DNA of 64,000 bases from CAIWHR01 sp963713275. Lineage in GTDB: Bacteria > Pseudomonadota > Gammaproteobacteria > Burkholderiales > Casimicrobiaceae. The position numbers and the translations under genes were made by a program. Position 1 is the stretch's first letter; the number at the start of each line of letters is the position of its first letter. Shown piece after piece: positions 27,170-35,330 of the stretch. The DNA lies in assembly GCA_963713275.1 (NCBI GenBank), contig CAVQLG010000017.1, positions 124,001-188,000 on the forward strand. The letters run 5' to 3'. The notes under the pieces were generated by a model. It ran no database searches. It was not told where the DNA came from and saw only the letters and a program-made list of their open reading frames with translations.

Positions 27170-27586
27170 TTAGCGCCCTTGGCCGGCGGGCTCGGCCCAG
27201 TTCTCCAGGCGCAAGCCGTCGACGCGGGCGAACTCGTGCAGGTTGTTGCTCACCAGCGTGACGCCGAGGGCGAGCGCGTGGGCCGCGATCTGGGTGTCGA
27301 AGGGGCCAATGGGCCTGCCCGCGCGCTGCAAATGATCCCGAACACGCCCGTAGACCTCCGCGGCCGCGAGGTCGAAATCGGCGACCTCCAGGGGTTCGAG
27401 GAAATGTCGCAGCGCGGTCAGGTTTCGCGGCGATCCGCTCTTGGCGACGCCGAAGAACAGCTCCGCCGCAGTGATGCTCGACAGGCCAATTCCCTCGGCA
27501 GCATGGGCGCGCAGCGATTCCACGACGCTTTGCGGACGATGCTTGATGGCGTAGATGCAGATGTTGGTGTCGAGCATGTAGCGCAT
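27170..27586 (-). CDS. vapC: VapC-family PIN-domain toxin
   Basis: PIN-domain ribonuclease toxin, 138 residues. The four acidic positions are present: Asp in MLDTNICIYAIK, Glu in SSITAAELFFGVAKS, Asp in GRPIGPFDTQIAAHA and a late Asn/Glu segment LVSNNLHEFARVDGL. The segment order and length match the tRNA-cleaving VapC group often paired with AbrB-fold antitoxins. The ATG at 27586 begins MRYMLDTN; the upstream open reading to 27664 would close the gap to vapB but has no good start. VapB is encoded just upstream on the same strand. Confidence 0.93.
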   Translation of the reverse strand: MRYMLDTNICIYAIKHRPQSVVESLRAHAAEGIGLSSITAAELFFGVAKSGSPRNLTALRHFLEPLEVADFDLAAAEVYGRVRDHLQRAGRPIGPFDTQIAAHALALGVTLVSNNLHEFARVDGLRLENWAEPAGQGR

Positions 27587-27676
27587 CGTGGCGTCCTTCG
27601 AGAGGGCGAGGGCCGTTCCGAGGGTTTCCCGGCCATCATGGAGGGCCCAGACCTGGAGCAGCACGTTCCGGGGCGG

Positions 27677-27916
27677 TCAGAGGGATTCCCGCGCGTCCGG
27701 CCGATCGGGTTGCTCCCGTTCGGAAAGCGGCGTGGCGGGATCGAATTCGTCGAGGGCGGCGATGAGCCGTTCGATCGTCGGCCGGTGCGGTGGGCTCAAG
27801 ATCACTCGGTCGCCGTCGCGCTCGATGCGTACCTGGGTCAAGCCTTCGAAGCGGAACTCCTTGGGCAGGCGCACGGCCTGGCTGCGGCCGTTCTGGAAGA
27901 GCTTGGCAGTTCGCAT
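27677..27916 (-). CDS. vapB: VapB-family antitoxin (AbrB/SpoVT fold)
   Basis: Antitoxin of 79 residues. The first 45 residues form the swapped-hairpin AbrB DNA-binding domain: TAKLFQNGRSQAVRLPKEF, FEGLTQVRIERDGDRVILSP. The C-terminal 30 residues are acidic and proline-rich, as expected for the toxin-binding tail. The gene is upstream of vapC and preceded by an AT-rich palindrome suitable for autoregulation. Confidence 0.92.
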   Translation of the reverse strand: MRTAKLFQNGRSQAVRLPKEFRFEGLTQVRIERDGDRVILSPPHRPTIERLIAALDEFDPATPLSEREQPDRPDARESL

Positions 27917-27941
27917 GGAATCGGTCCGAGGATCGTTGAAC

Positions 27942-27954
27942 TATACTTAGTATA
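27942..27954 (-). promoter_or_regulatory. AT-rich palindrome, likely vapB promoter/operator
   Basis: TATAC-TTA-GTATA lies 26 bases upstream of the vapB start and is one of the few AT-rich spots in the window. On the minus strand it contains TATACT, a good -10. A promoter overlapping an inverted repeat fits autoregulation by VapB or VapBC. Confidence 0.5.
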
Positions 27955-28073
27955 TATCAGTCTTGTGTTGAGCGCGCCTTGTCCGCCGTGGCGCTGTCCG
28001 CGACCGGGTCGCAGACGGCCATTCGAGGTGATGCAGGAAACGGCGACATGCGCCAGCTCGCCGGACTCGACGC

Positions 28074-30041
28074 TCAACTCCACAGAACCTGCTCCGCGTG
28101 GTCGATTTCCTCGGGCGAGCCGAACAGGACCAGGGCATCGCCGGCTTCGAGTCGGGTCTCGGGAGGCGGGGACAATAGCCGATTGCCGCGGCGAACCAGC
28201 GCGGTGACGACGATTCCCGGCAGCGACACGTCCTTGAGGCTGCGGCCGACGACGCTTCCCTCCGCCGGCACGATGACAGGCTTGAGCCGGTCAGCCCCCT
28301 GTTCGGCTTGGCGACCCGCCAACACATCGCGGCCGCTTCCGAGCGTGCGCAGCAGGCGATACCGCGACGAGCGCTGCGCCTCAAGGCGCATGACCACCCG
28401 CTCGGTGGGCACATCCAGCAACAGCATGGCGTGGGTCGCGATCATGAGCCCCGCTTCGAGCGTTTCCGGCACGACTTCGGTCGCGCCTGCGGACCGCAGC
28501 GCCTGCACCGGCGCCTCGTCGCGCGTGCGTACCATCACCGGCAGATCGGGGCGCTCGGCGCGGACGTGTTCGAGCAGCCGCAATGCCGCGGCAACGTCGT
28601 CGTGACTGACGACGACAAGGCGAGCCGTCGCCAGGCCAACCGCCTGCAGGATGCCCGGCTCCGTGCTGTCGGCGTAGAACACGCGCTCGCCAGCAATCCG
28701 TGCCTGCTTGACTTGCGCCGGGTCGAGGTCGAGGGCGACGTAGGGGATCTTCTCCTCCTCGAGCATGTGGCCGACGCTCTGCCCGATCCGACCATAACCG
28801 CAGATGATGACGTGCTTGGACAGGAGCGCCCCGTCGTTCGGGAACGTCAGGGACGCAACGTCGTCCGGGTCCGGGCCCTGGGGGGCAAGACGCAGGGCGA
28901 GCGCGTGGCTGTGGCGAATGAGCAACGGTGCCACGAGCATCGAAAGCAGCACCGATGCCAGCGCAATCTGGCCAATCTGCGCGTCCATGACATCCGACCC
29001 AAGCGCGATCGCGATCAGCGCGAAACCGAACTCCCCGCCTACCGCGAGCGCGAGCGCGGTGCGCCACGCCGTCACGGCGTCGATTCCCGCCAGACGTACG
29101 ATGGCCGCCACGAGCGCGGTCTTGACCCCGAGCAGCGCGATCGCCCCGGCGACTGCCCAGTGCCAGATGCCGAGTGCCCCGACGGGATCGATCAGCATGC
29201 CGATCCCGACGAAGAACAGTCCGAGCAGGACGTCGCGAAAAGGGCGGATCGCCGCTTCGATCTGGTGGCGGAACTCGGTCTCGCCGAGCATCATGCCGGC
29301 GAGAAACGCGCCGAACGCCATCGACAATCCGAGGGAACTCGTGGTGGCGGCAGCGGCCAGCGAGACCAGCAGCACGGTGAGCGTGAAGAGTTCGGCAGAG
29401 CGTCGCTCGGCGATGACGTGGAACAGCGGGCGCAGCAGCCAGCGCCCCGCGGCGAAGACGATCGCGAAGGCAACGACGGCCTTTGCCAGTGCGATGCCAA
29501 GGCTCGCGCCGACCGATCCGGCGGCCCCCGCGATTCCCAGCAGCGGAATCAGGACGACGAGGGGCGCCGCGGTGACGTCCTGGAACACGGACATCGCCAA
29601 CGCGAGTCGCCCGTGCCGGCTTTGGTCCTCGCGCTGCTCGACGAGCATGCGGTCGATGATGGTCGTGGAGGACTGCGCGAAGACTGCGCCGACGACGAAT
29701 GCGGCCGCGGGCGGAAGTCCGGCCAACCAAGCGGCAACCCCGATCACGGCCGCCGTGAGGACCACCTGCGCGGCGCCCAATCCCAGAACCAGATGGCGCA
29801 GGGCGCGCAACTGCGGAATCGAAAACCCGAGCCCGATCGAAAAGAGAAGAAAGACGACGCCGAACTCGGCGAGCGGTCGGATCTGCGCCTGGTCGATGCT
29901 GGGGCCGGGCGTATTGGGCCCCACGAGGACGCCCACGACGAGGTAGGCGAGGATCGTGGGCACGTGGAGGCGCTGCAGCACGACCACCACCGCAACGGCC
30001 ACGCCAAGCAGCAACAGGGCCTGACTGAGGTGCTGATCCAA
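28074..30041 (-). CDS. Kef/YbaL-type cation:proton antiporter (CPA2 family)
   Basis: Inner-membrane monovalent cation/proton antiporter of 655 residues. Residues 1-385 carry about twelve transmembrane helices (VPTILAYLVVGVLVGPNTPG, VVFLLFSIGLGFS, AVFAQSSTTIIDRML, ALALAVGGEFGFALIAI). From about residue 405 there is a RCK_N/TrkA-N nucleotide-binding domain (HVIICGYGRIGQSVGHML, FYADSTEPGILQAVG). The end (residues 570-650) is a TrkA-C regulatory domain. The overall plan is that of KefB/KefC and YbaL; the exact ion is not predictable. A glutathione-gated Kef would normally have a KefF/KefG partner, which is absent, so YbaL is the closer guess. A usp gene lies upstream on the same strand. Confidence 0.9.
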   Translation of the reverse strand: MDQHLSQALLLLGVAVAVVVVLQRLHVPTILAYLVVGVLVGPNTPGPSIDQAQIRPLAEFGVVFLLFSIGLGFSIPQLRALRHLVLGLGAAQVVLTAAVIGVAAWLAGLPPAAAFVVGAVFAQSSTTIIDRMLVEQREDQSRHGRLALAMSVFQDVTAAPLVVLIPLLGIAGAAGSVGASLGIALAKAVVAFAIVFAAGRWLLRPLFHVIAERRSAELFTLTVLLVSLAAAATTSSLGLSMAFGAFLAGMMLGETEFRHQIEAAIRPFRDVLLGLFFVGIGMLIDPVGALGIWHWAVAGAIALLGVKTALVAAIVRLAGIDAVTAWRTALALAVGGEFGFALIAIALGSDVMDAQIGQIALASVLLSMLVAPLLIRHSHALALRLAPQGPDPDDVASLTFPNDGALLSKHVIICGYGRIGQSVGHMLEEEKIPYVALDLDPAQVKQARIAGERVFYADSTEPGILQAVGLATARLVVVSHDDVAAALRLLEHVRAERPDLPVMVRTRDEAPVQALRSAGATEVVPETLEAGLMIATHAMLLLDVPTERVVMRLEAQRSSRYRLLRTLGSGRDVLAGRQAEQGADRLKPVIVPAEGSVVGRSLKDVSLPGIVVTALVRRGNRLLSPPPETRLEAGDALVLFGSPEEIDHAEQVLWS

Positions 30042-30182
30042 TTCGCTCTCCGTCAGCCGCAGGCCCGATCGCCGCGAAAGCGGTAGCTGCGCGGGGGCGT
30101 CGGTGCCAACGGCCGACCGCGAGAGATCGGGGTTCGGGTCGGCGGCGCGCGCGCGATCATGAGCGTCCGCCTGCGAACCGCG

Positions 30183-31073
30183 TCACCGCTTGTGCGTCAC
30201 CAGGACGTCGCAATCGGCTAGCGACAGCAGGTGCTTGGTCGTGCTTCCGAGAAGAAATTCCTCGGTGATTCCCCGGCCATGCTTGCCGACGGCGATCAGG
30301 TCGACGCTGCGTTCCTTGGCGAGCTCCAGGGTCCGTGTGGTTGCATCGCCGTGCGCCGCGAGCGACAGGCACTCGCCGGACTTGAAGCCGGCCTGCGTCG
30401 CCAGCTCCCGGAGGCGATGTGCTGACTCGGCCCGCATCTCGTCCAGGTACCGGAGAATCGACGCCTCGTCGACTCCGGCGAAACGCATCTTGCCTTCGAA
30501 CGGCACTTCGAAGGCGTGGAACAGAGTGATCTCGGCGCCGGGCGCCACAGCCGCTGCCCAATGCATCGACGCGACGGACCAGGCCGAAAAATCCACCGGG
30601 ATCAGCACCCGCCGATAGGGCTCGCGGGGGCTGCGGCGCACGACCAGAAGCGACCGAGTGCTCTTGCGCAGCAGGCGTTCGGCGGTCGAGCCGAGCACAA
30701 GATGCCGGACGACCCCGGCGCCGCGCGCTCCCAGCACGAGCAGATCCGCATCGAGCGCGTCGGCACGGGAGCCGATCTCGTCCAGCAGCGAGCCGGTGGC
30801 GAGATGCGCTCCGGCGGCCACGCCAAACGGCTGTCCCGCCGCCGCGGCGAAGCTCGCCAGGGATTCCCGCGCATCGTCGACCATCCTCCGGGCGACCGAT
30901 TCCTGCGTCCGTCCGAGAATCCGCCGAAGTTCATCCAGCAGGCTGGACTCCAGCACGTACAGCACTTCCAGCATCGCGTTCGCGTCGCGGGCGAGCAGCG
31001 CCGCGCGCGCGGCTGCCTGGCGTGCGGGCTCGGAGAGGTCGCTCAGGGCGATCAGCGTGGCAAGCCGGACCAT
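30183..31073 (-). CDS. Tandem-domain universal stress protein
   Basis: UspA-family protein with two Usp domains, 296 residues from the chosen start. Each half ends in the nucleotide-binding signature G-x2-G-x9-G-S/T: GARGAGVVRHLVLGST near residue 135 and GKHGRGITEEFLLGST near residue 275. Both halves should therefore bind ATP. The ATG at 31073 follows AAGGAG after eight bases, so it is preferred over one ten codons upstream. It precedes the Kef-type antiporter on the same strand and is preceded by a P-type ATPase remnant, a common grouping of ion transport with Usp sensors. Confidence 0.9.
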   Translation of the reverse strand: MVRLATLIALSDLSEPARQAAARAALLARDANAMLEVLYVLESSLLDELRRILGRTQESVARRMVDDARESLASFAAAAGQPFGVAAGAHLATGSLLDEIGSRADALDADLLVLGARGAGVVRHLVLGSTAERLLRKSTRSLLVVRRSPREPYRRVLIPVDFSAWSVASMHWAAAVAPGAEITLFHAFEVPFEGKMRFAGVDEASILRYLDEMRAESAHRLRELATQAGFKSGECLSLAAHGDATTRTLELAKERSVDLIAVGKHGRGITEEFLLGSTTKHLLSLADCDVLVTHKR

Positions 31074-31118
31074 TGCGGGCGCTCCTTCGGGGCCGATTCG
31101 CATGCTACTCCAGAGTCG

Positions 31119-31477
31119 TCACATGCGCTGCACGCCCAGCCGCCTCTGCAGCCACTTCTCCGCCTCGATGGCCGTGAACTTGGCGACCCCAAGCGCCAGG
31201 ATCACCGTCCACAACACGGCGTCCAGCGACGCGGTGCGGAACAGCTACTGCATCGGCGGCGCGTAGGTGAAGGCGAGCCGCAGGCCGGCCAGGCCTACGC
31301 TGGCCCAGGACGCGACCGGGTTGCCGTAGAGCGTGTCGCGTGCAAAGGCCTGGTCGACGAAGCGGCGCACGTTGAAAAGACACATGCGCTCGCCGACGAC
31401 CCGCCTGTTCACCGCCGTGGTTCGCGCGGTCTCGATGCCGCCGCCGCGCGCGAGCTGAAGGTAAGAGGCCTCGCGCC
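31119..31477 (-). pseudogene. C-terminal remnant of a cation-transporting P-type ATPase
   Basis: On the minus strand, frame translation from about 31477 to the stop at 31119-31121 gives GIETARTTAVNRRVVGERM, CLFNVRRFVDQAFARD, NPVASWASVGLAGLRLAFTY, then a TAG at 31245-31247, then LFRTASLDAVLWTVILALGV and FTAIEAEKWLQRRLGV. This is the C-terminal transmembrane domain of calcium/sodium-type P-ATPases (ARTxAVN and the final EKWLxRR are typical). The rest of the gene, some 700 residues with the phosphorylation and nucleotide domains, is absent. The premature stop shows that the fragment is dead. It is the relic of a larger ion-transport locus next to the usp gene. Confidence 0.7.
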
Positions 31478-31523
31478 GCCGTCTGCGAACGCCTCGGCGC
31501 GCGGCCGGTGACCTGTCGTCGCG

Positions 31524-31772
31524 CTAACCGCCAGACCGGCGCTTGGTTTCCTCCTTGACCTTCAGCTTGAGCACGCTCGCCGAGATCTCCTCGTCGCCCG
31601 GGGACGCGGTAACCGTGGCGACCGCCGGCGCTTCCCCCATCAGCACTTCGCGCTCGGCGCGCAGCCAGTGTTCCAGGTCGCAACCCTCGGGGCAGCCCTC
31701 CGACTGCCAGATGCGGTAGGCGGCTTCGCGAATCGCCAGTGTCGGGTCGGTCGGCGTTCCTTGGTCAGTCAT
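31524..31772 (-). CDS. DUF2934 family protein
   Basis: Small protein of 82 residues containing the short DUF2934 motif: AIREAAYRIWQSEGCPEG followed by DLEHWLRAEREVL at residues 13-45. The remainder is charged and probably flexible. The function of the family is not known. The ATG at 31772 follows an AAAGGAG ribosome site after five bases, which decides the start. It sits upstream of the P-type ATPase remnant on the same strand and divergent from nhaR. Confidence 0.8.
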   Translation of the reverse strand: MTDQGTPTDPTLAIREAAYRIWQSEGCPEGCDLEHWLRAEREVLMGEAPAVATVTASPGDEEISASVLKLKVKEETKRRSGG

Positions 31773-32014
31773 GGCATCTCCTTTCGTTGGAGCGGGGAAC
31801 CTCCCGTTGTGCCAGGAGGCGGTGCTCGAACGATACGCGGACCCGGGGGCGCGGCAACGGGCACCCCCTCGCGGCACCGGCGTCGGGGACGGCGCCGGAG
31901 GCGCCCGCTTCCCGCGTTCGTTCGATACCGACTGTAGCCACGCCAATGAGTAAGGTAAAGTCGTTTTTTGTTTGCGAATTGTTCGAGATTCCCGAATCGG
32001 TACGGGCGATTGTG

Positions 32015-32917
32015 ATGAACCTCAGACACCTGTTCTACTTCTGGAAGGTGGCGAGCGCGGGCGGCGTGGCGCGCGCCGGCGAGGAGCTGCACGTGACGCC
32101 GCAGACGATCAGCGGCCAGATTCAGCTGCTGGAGCGCCAACTGGGGCGGGAGCTGTTCGTGCGCAGGGGGCGAAGGCTCGAGCTGACCGAGGCGGGTCGG
32201 TTCGTCTACGGCTACGCCGTCGAGATCTTTGCGCTGGAATCCGAACTCGACGAGATGATGCGGATGCACCCGAGCGGCCGACCCGGGGTGTTCCGTGTCG
32301 GCGTCGCGGACGCCATGCCGAAGTCCCTTGCCCATCGCCTTCTGCAGCCCGCGCTGGAGCTGGCTGAACCCTATCGGATCATCTGCAACGAGTGGAGGCT
32401 GGACAGCCTGTTGTCCGAACTTGCGATTCATCGCCTGGACCTCGTGATCGCCGATTCGCCGATTCCGGACTCGGTCGATGTGCGCGCCTTCAACCACCGG
32501 TTGGGCGCGTCCTCGATGACGTTCTTCGCGAGCCGGGGCCTTGCGCAGCGATTGACGCGGCCGTTTCCCGCGTGCCTGGACGCGATGCCCATGCTCCTGC
32601 CGGGGGCGGATTCGCCCATGCGCGCCAAGATCATGCGCTGGTTGAGCAAGCGCAAACTGCAGCCGAAGATCGCCGGCGAGTTCGACGGCAGCTCGCTGAT
32701 GGTCGCGTTCGGCGAAACGGGATGCGGCGTGTTCGCCGCACCGTCGATCCTGGGCGACGAGATCCGCGACCGGCACAACGCGGTCGGCGTCGGCGAGACC
32801 CACGAGCTCAAGTCGGAGTACTTCGCCATTTCCGTCGAGCGTCACCTGACCCACCCCTGCGTGCTGGCAATCACCCAGTCGGCCCGCCACGGCATCTTCA
32901 ACGCGGCTGTCGCGTAA
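32015..32917 (+). CDS. nhaR: LysR-family transcriptional activator NhaR
   Basis: LysR-type regulator, 300 residues, whose E. coli counterpart activates the Na+/H+ antiporter gene nhaA in response to sodium. The N-terminus NLRHLFYFWKVASAGGVARA, helix-turn-helix LHVTPQTISGQIQLLERQLG and the downstream FRVGVADAMPKSLAHRLL, FPACLDAMPMLLPGADSPM and GEFDGSSLMVAFGETGCGVF match NhaR closely. ATG 32015 gives the family N-terminus; an in-frame ATG at 31946 would add 23 residues that do not fit. No nhaA gene is nearby, so it is an orphan and must act at a distance or have a new target. Potassium and proton antiport genes lie 2-10 kb upstream. Confidence 0.9.
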   Translation: MNLRHLFYFWKVASAGGVARAGEELHVTPQTISGQIQLLERQLGRELFVRRGRRLELTEAGRFVYGYAVEIFALESELDEMMRMHPSGRPGVFRVGVADAMPKSLAHRLLQPALELAEPYRIICNEWRLDSLLSELAIHRLDLVIADSPIPDSVDVRAFNHRLGASSMTFFASRGLAQRLTRPFPACLDAMPMLLPGADSPMRAKIMRWLSKRKLQPKIAGEFDGSSLMVAFGETGCGVFAAPSILGDEIRDRHNAVGVGETHELKSEYFAISVERHLTHPCVLAITQSARHGIFNAAVA

Positions 32918-33067
32918 CTGCGGCGCGGCCGGGTCCGCGCGCGCCCTGGGGTCGGACGTGCGCGCCGTCGTCGCCGCTGCGAGGATTCCCCGCCCGGGGG
33001 CCACGGCGCTCGATCGCCCCCCGACTGGCGCCGTTGACCCGGCCGCGCGGATTCGTACACTGGGCGG

Positions 33068-34141
33068 ATGCGCAATTTCCGTATTCTCTGCGGGCTGTGG
33101 GTCGCGGCGGTGGCGCTCGGCACGCCGCCCGCCGCGTGGGCGCAGGCGCGCGAGGGCGCACTGCCGCGCGAGTGGCGGCTGTCGACGGCCGTGGGACCCG
33201 CGTTCGCGCTGGGCAAGGCGGGCGCGCTCTGGGCGGGCCGGATCGCCGAACAGTCGGGCGGACGCCTCGCCGTCAAGCACTATCCGGGCGCCACGCTCGC
33301 GCACCGCGATCCGGCGCGGGAATTCGCCGCGTTGCGCGACGGCGGGGCGGACCTCGCCGTCGGTGCGAGTTCGCAGTGGACGGGATCGGTTGCCGAGCTC
33401 GGCGTCGTGGGCCTGCCGTGGCTTGCGCCGAACGACGCGCAACTCGCAGCGCTGGCGACGCCGCCGTTCGTCGAGCGGCTGGCGGCAGGACTGGAGCGCG
33501 CCGGGGTCGTCGCCCTCGCTTTCGCTGCGCTCGGGCACCGCGCGCTGGCGACGATCTCGATTGCCGTTCGCGAACCCGCTGACGTGGCGGGCCTGGCGGT
33601 GCGCGTGCCTGCGCTGCCCGCAGTGCTCGACTTCTACGCGGCGCTGGGCGCGACGCCGAAGACGCTAGAGTTCGCGGCGGCGCAGGCGGCGTTCAAGTCC
33701 GCCGCGCTGAACGGGCAGGACGGGGCTCCCGCGACCTTCGTCGCCTCCCGGCTGGAGGCACTCGGGTTCCGACACGTGGCCGACTGGCGGGCGATCGGGG
33801 AGATCGCGGTGTTCGCGGCGAACCGCAACGTCTGGAACGGCTGGACCGAGGCGGAACGAACGCTGGTCCGTGCGGCGGCGACAGAAGCGGCGGAAGCGCT
33901 CGCCGCGCTCGCCAAGGCGGAATCCGCGCACGCGCTGACCGAGCTGCGCCAGCGCGGGCTTGCGCTCACGCGCCTGACCGCGGAGGGGCACGCGGCGTTC
34001 GCCGCGGCGAGCCGCGCGGCCTACGATCGCGCAGCAGGGGCGGCCGGCGAGGACCTCACCCGTGCCGCCGAGGCGGCCGTCCGCGCTGCGGCGAACGCGC
34101 AGAGCCCCGGAACGGCGCCCGACAACCCCCCGGCGCGATGA
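33068..34141 (+). CDS. TRAP-type solute-binding protein (DctP family), orphan
   Basis: Periplasmic binding protein of 357 residues. The signal peptide is residues 1-25, ending AAWAQA. Typical DctP parts: WRLSTAVGPAFALGKAG, GGRLAVKHYPGATLAHRDPAREF, ADLAVGASSQW, and the ligand-binding VAGLAVRVPALPAVLDFYAA, where Arg in LAVRVP is the usual carboxylate anchor. AAFKSAALNGQDGAP matches the family's FxALQxGxVDGxE turn only loosely. The C-terminal 100 residues are alanine-rich helix. No permease gene is next to it; the dctMQP set 7 kb away has its own binding protein. Confidence 0.75.
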   Translation: MRNFRILCGLWVAAVALGTPPAAWAQAREGALPREWRLSTAVGPAFALGKAGALWAGRIAEQSGGRLAVKHYPGATLAHRDPAREFAALRDGGADLAVGASSQWTGSVAELGVVGLPWLAPNDAQLAALATPPFVERLAAGLERAGVVALAFAALGHRALATISIAVREPADVAGLAVRVPALPAVLDFYAALGATPKTLEFAAAQAAFKSAALNGQDGAPATFVASRLEALGFRHVADWRAIGEIAVFAANRNVWNGWTEAERTLVRAAATEAAEALAALAKAESAHALTELRQRGLALTRLTAEGHAAFAAASRAAYDRAAGAAGEDLTRAAEAAVRAAANAQSPGTAPDNPPAR

Positions 34142-34440
34142 TCCGGAGGCAGCCCCATCGTGGGCGCGTGCCGGTCTGGAGGCGCCGGTAGCGACGGGCG
34201 AGGTCGCTGTCGCCGCCCAGCGCGGCGACGAGGGTCAACCTCCGCGCGCGCCCGACGTCGTTGCCGAGGCCGAGCGTCGTCGCCACGATCGCGAGCAGCT
34301 CGCGCAGCAGGGTGTCCTGCAGGCGGCAGTTGTCGTAGACGAGATAGCCCGATACCAGCAGTGTCGGTGCGAGGCAGGCAGCCACCCGCCCGGTCAGGCT
34401 CGCGCGGATGGAGTAGAGGCCCGGTGTGCCCGTTCCGCCA
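34142..34440 (-). pseudogene. Remnant of a membrane sensor N-terminus (CHASE8-like)
   Basis: This stretch of the 376-base gap reads, on the minus strand, YSIRASLTGRVAACLAPTLL, VSGYLVYDNCRLQDTLLREL and LGLGNDVGRARRLTLVAALG. A transmembrane helix followed by the periplasmic pattern VYDxxxxxDTLxREL is typical of CHASE8-type sensor kinases and cyclases. There is no ATG in phase (an upstream ATG at 34521 is in another frame) and the reading then degenerates toward the end of the neighbouring gene. It is probably the broken 5' end of a signal-transduction gene. Confidence 0.4.
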
Positions 34441-34517
34441 TAAGCTGTCTCGCAAAAGGGCGCCGGACAAGCCGCCGATCAGGTAGCGGATCCCTCCCGG
34501 CGAGTCCGGAAGTGGCG

Positions 34518-35330
34518 TCATCCGGGAGTTCCGGACGACGGATCCTGGCCCGCCGTGGTTGCCCCGCGGCCCGAGGACTTGCCCAGCAGCGACCCCAGCA
34601 GGTCAAGCGGTAGCGGCAGCACGACCGTGGAGGCGCGATCGCCGGCCACCTGCGTCATGGTCTGCAGGTAGCGCAACTGCATGGCCTCGGGCTGTTGCGC
34701 GAGCATGCGCGCGGCCTCGAGCAGCGCGGCCGACGCCTGCTTCTCGCCTTCGGCATGGATCACCTTGGCACGGCGCTCGCGCTCGGCTTCGGCCTGGCGT
34801 GCGATGGCGCGCACCATCGATTCGTTCAGGTCGATGTGCTTGATCTCGACGTTGGTGACCTTGATGCCCCAGGCGTCGGTCTGCGCGTCGAGGATCTGCT
34901 GCACGTCGAGGTTGAGGCGCTCGCGCTCGGCGAGCATCTCGTCGAGTTCGTGCTTGCCGAGCACGACGCGCAGCGTGGTCTGCGCGAGCTGGCTGGTCGC
35001 CATCAGATAGTTCTCGACCTGGATGATCGCCTTCTGCGGGTCGACGACGCGGAAGAACACCACCGCGTTCACCTTCACCGACACGTTGTCACGAGAGATC
35101 ACGTCCTGCGGCTCGACGTCCATCGTCACCACCCGCAGGTCCACCCGAACCATCTGCTGGATGCCCGGAATCACGAGCACCAGCCCCGGGCCCTTGACCT
35201 TCCAGAAGCGGCCGAGCTGGAACACAACGCCGCGCTGGTACTCGCGCAGGATGCGCAGCGAGCTGGCCACCAGAAGGATCAGCAACGGGACGAGCACGCC
35301 GCCGAGCCCCAAGTTAACGTCGAAGTTCAT
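34518..35330 (-). CDS. Slipin/stomatin-like SPFH (band 7) protein
   Basis: Membrane-anchored SPFH-domain scaffold protein of 270 residues. One N-terminal helix (GVLVPLLILLVASSLRIL) is followed by the band 7 domain: EYQRGVVFQLGRFWKVKGPGL, VTMDVEPQDVISRDNVSVKV, VVFFRVVDPQKAIIQVENY, and a coiled region ARQAEAERERRAKVIHAEGE typical of slipins. Its start overlaps the stop of the nfeD gene by four bases. Slipins and NfeD proteins are known as a conserved pair in which the NfeD-type protease cleaves the slipin C-terminus; membrane microdomain function is inferred. Confidence 0.94.
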   Translation of the reverse strand: MNFDVNLGLGGVLVPLLILLVASSLRILREYQRGVVFQLGRFWKVKGPGLVLVIPGIQQMVRVDLRVVTMDVEPQDVISRDNVSVKVNAVVFFRVVDPQKAIIQVENYLMATSQLAQTTLRVVLGKHELDEMLAERERLNLDVQQILDAQTDAWGIKVTNVEIKHIDLNESMVRAIARQAEAERERRAKVIHAEGEKQASAALLEAARMLAQQPEAMQLRYLQTMTQVAGDRASTVVLPLPLDLLGSLLGKSSGRGATTAGQDPSSGTPG

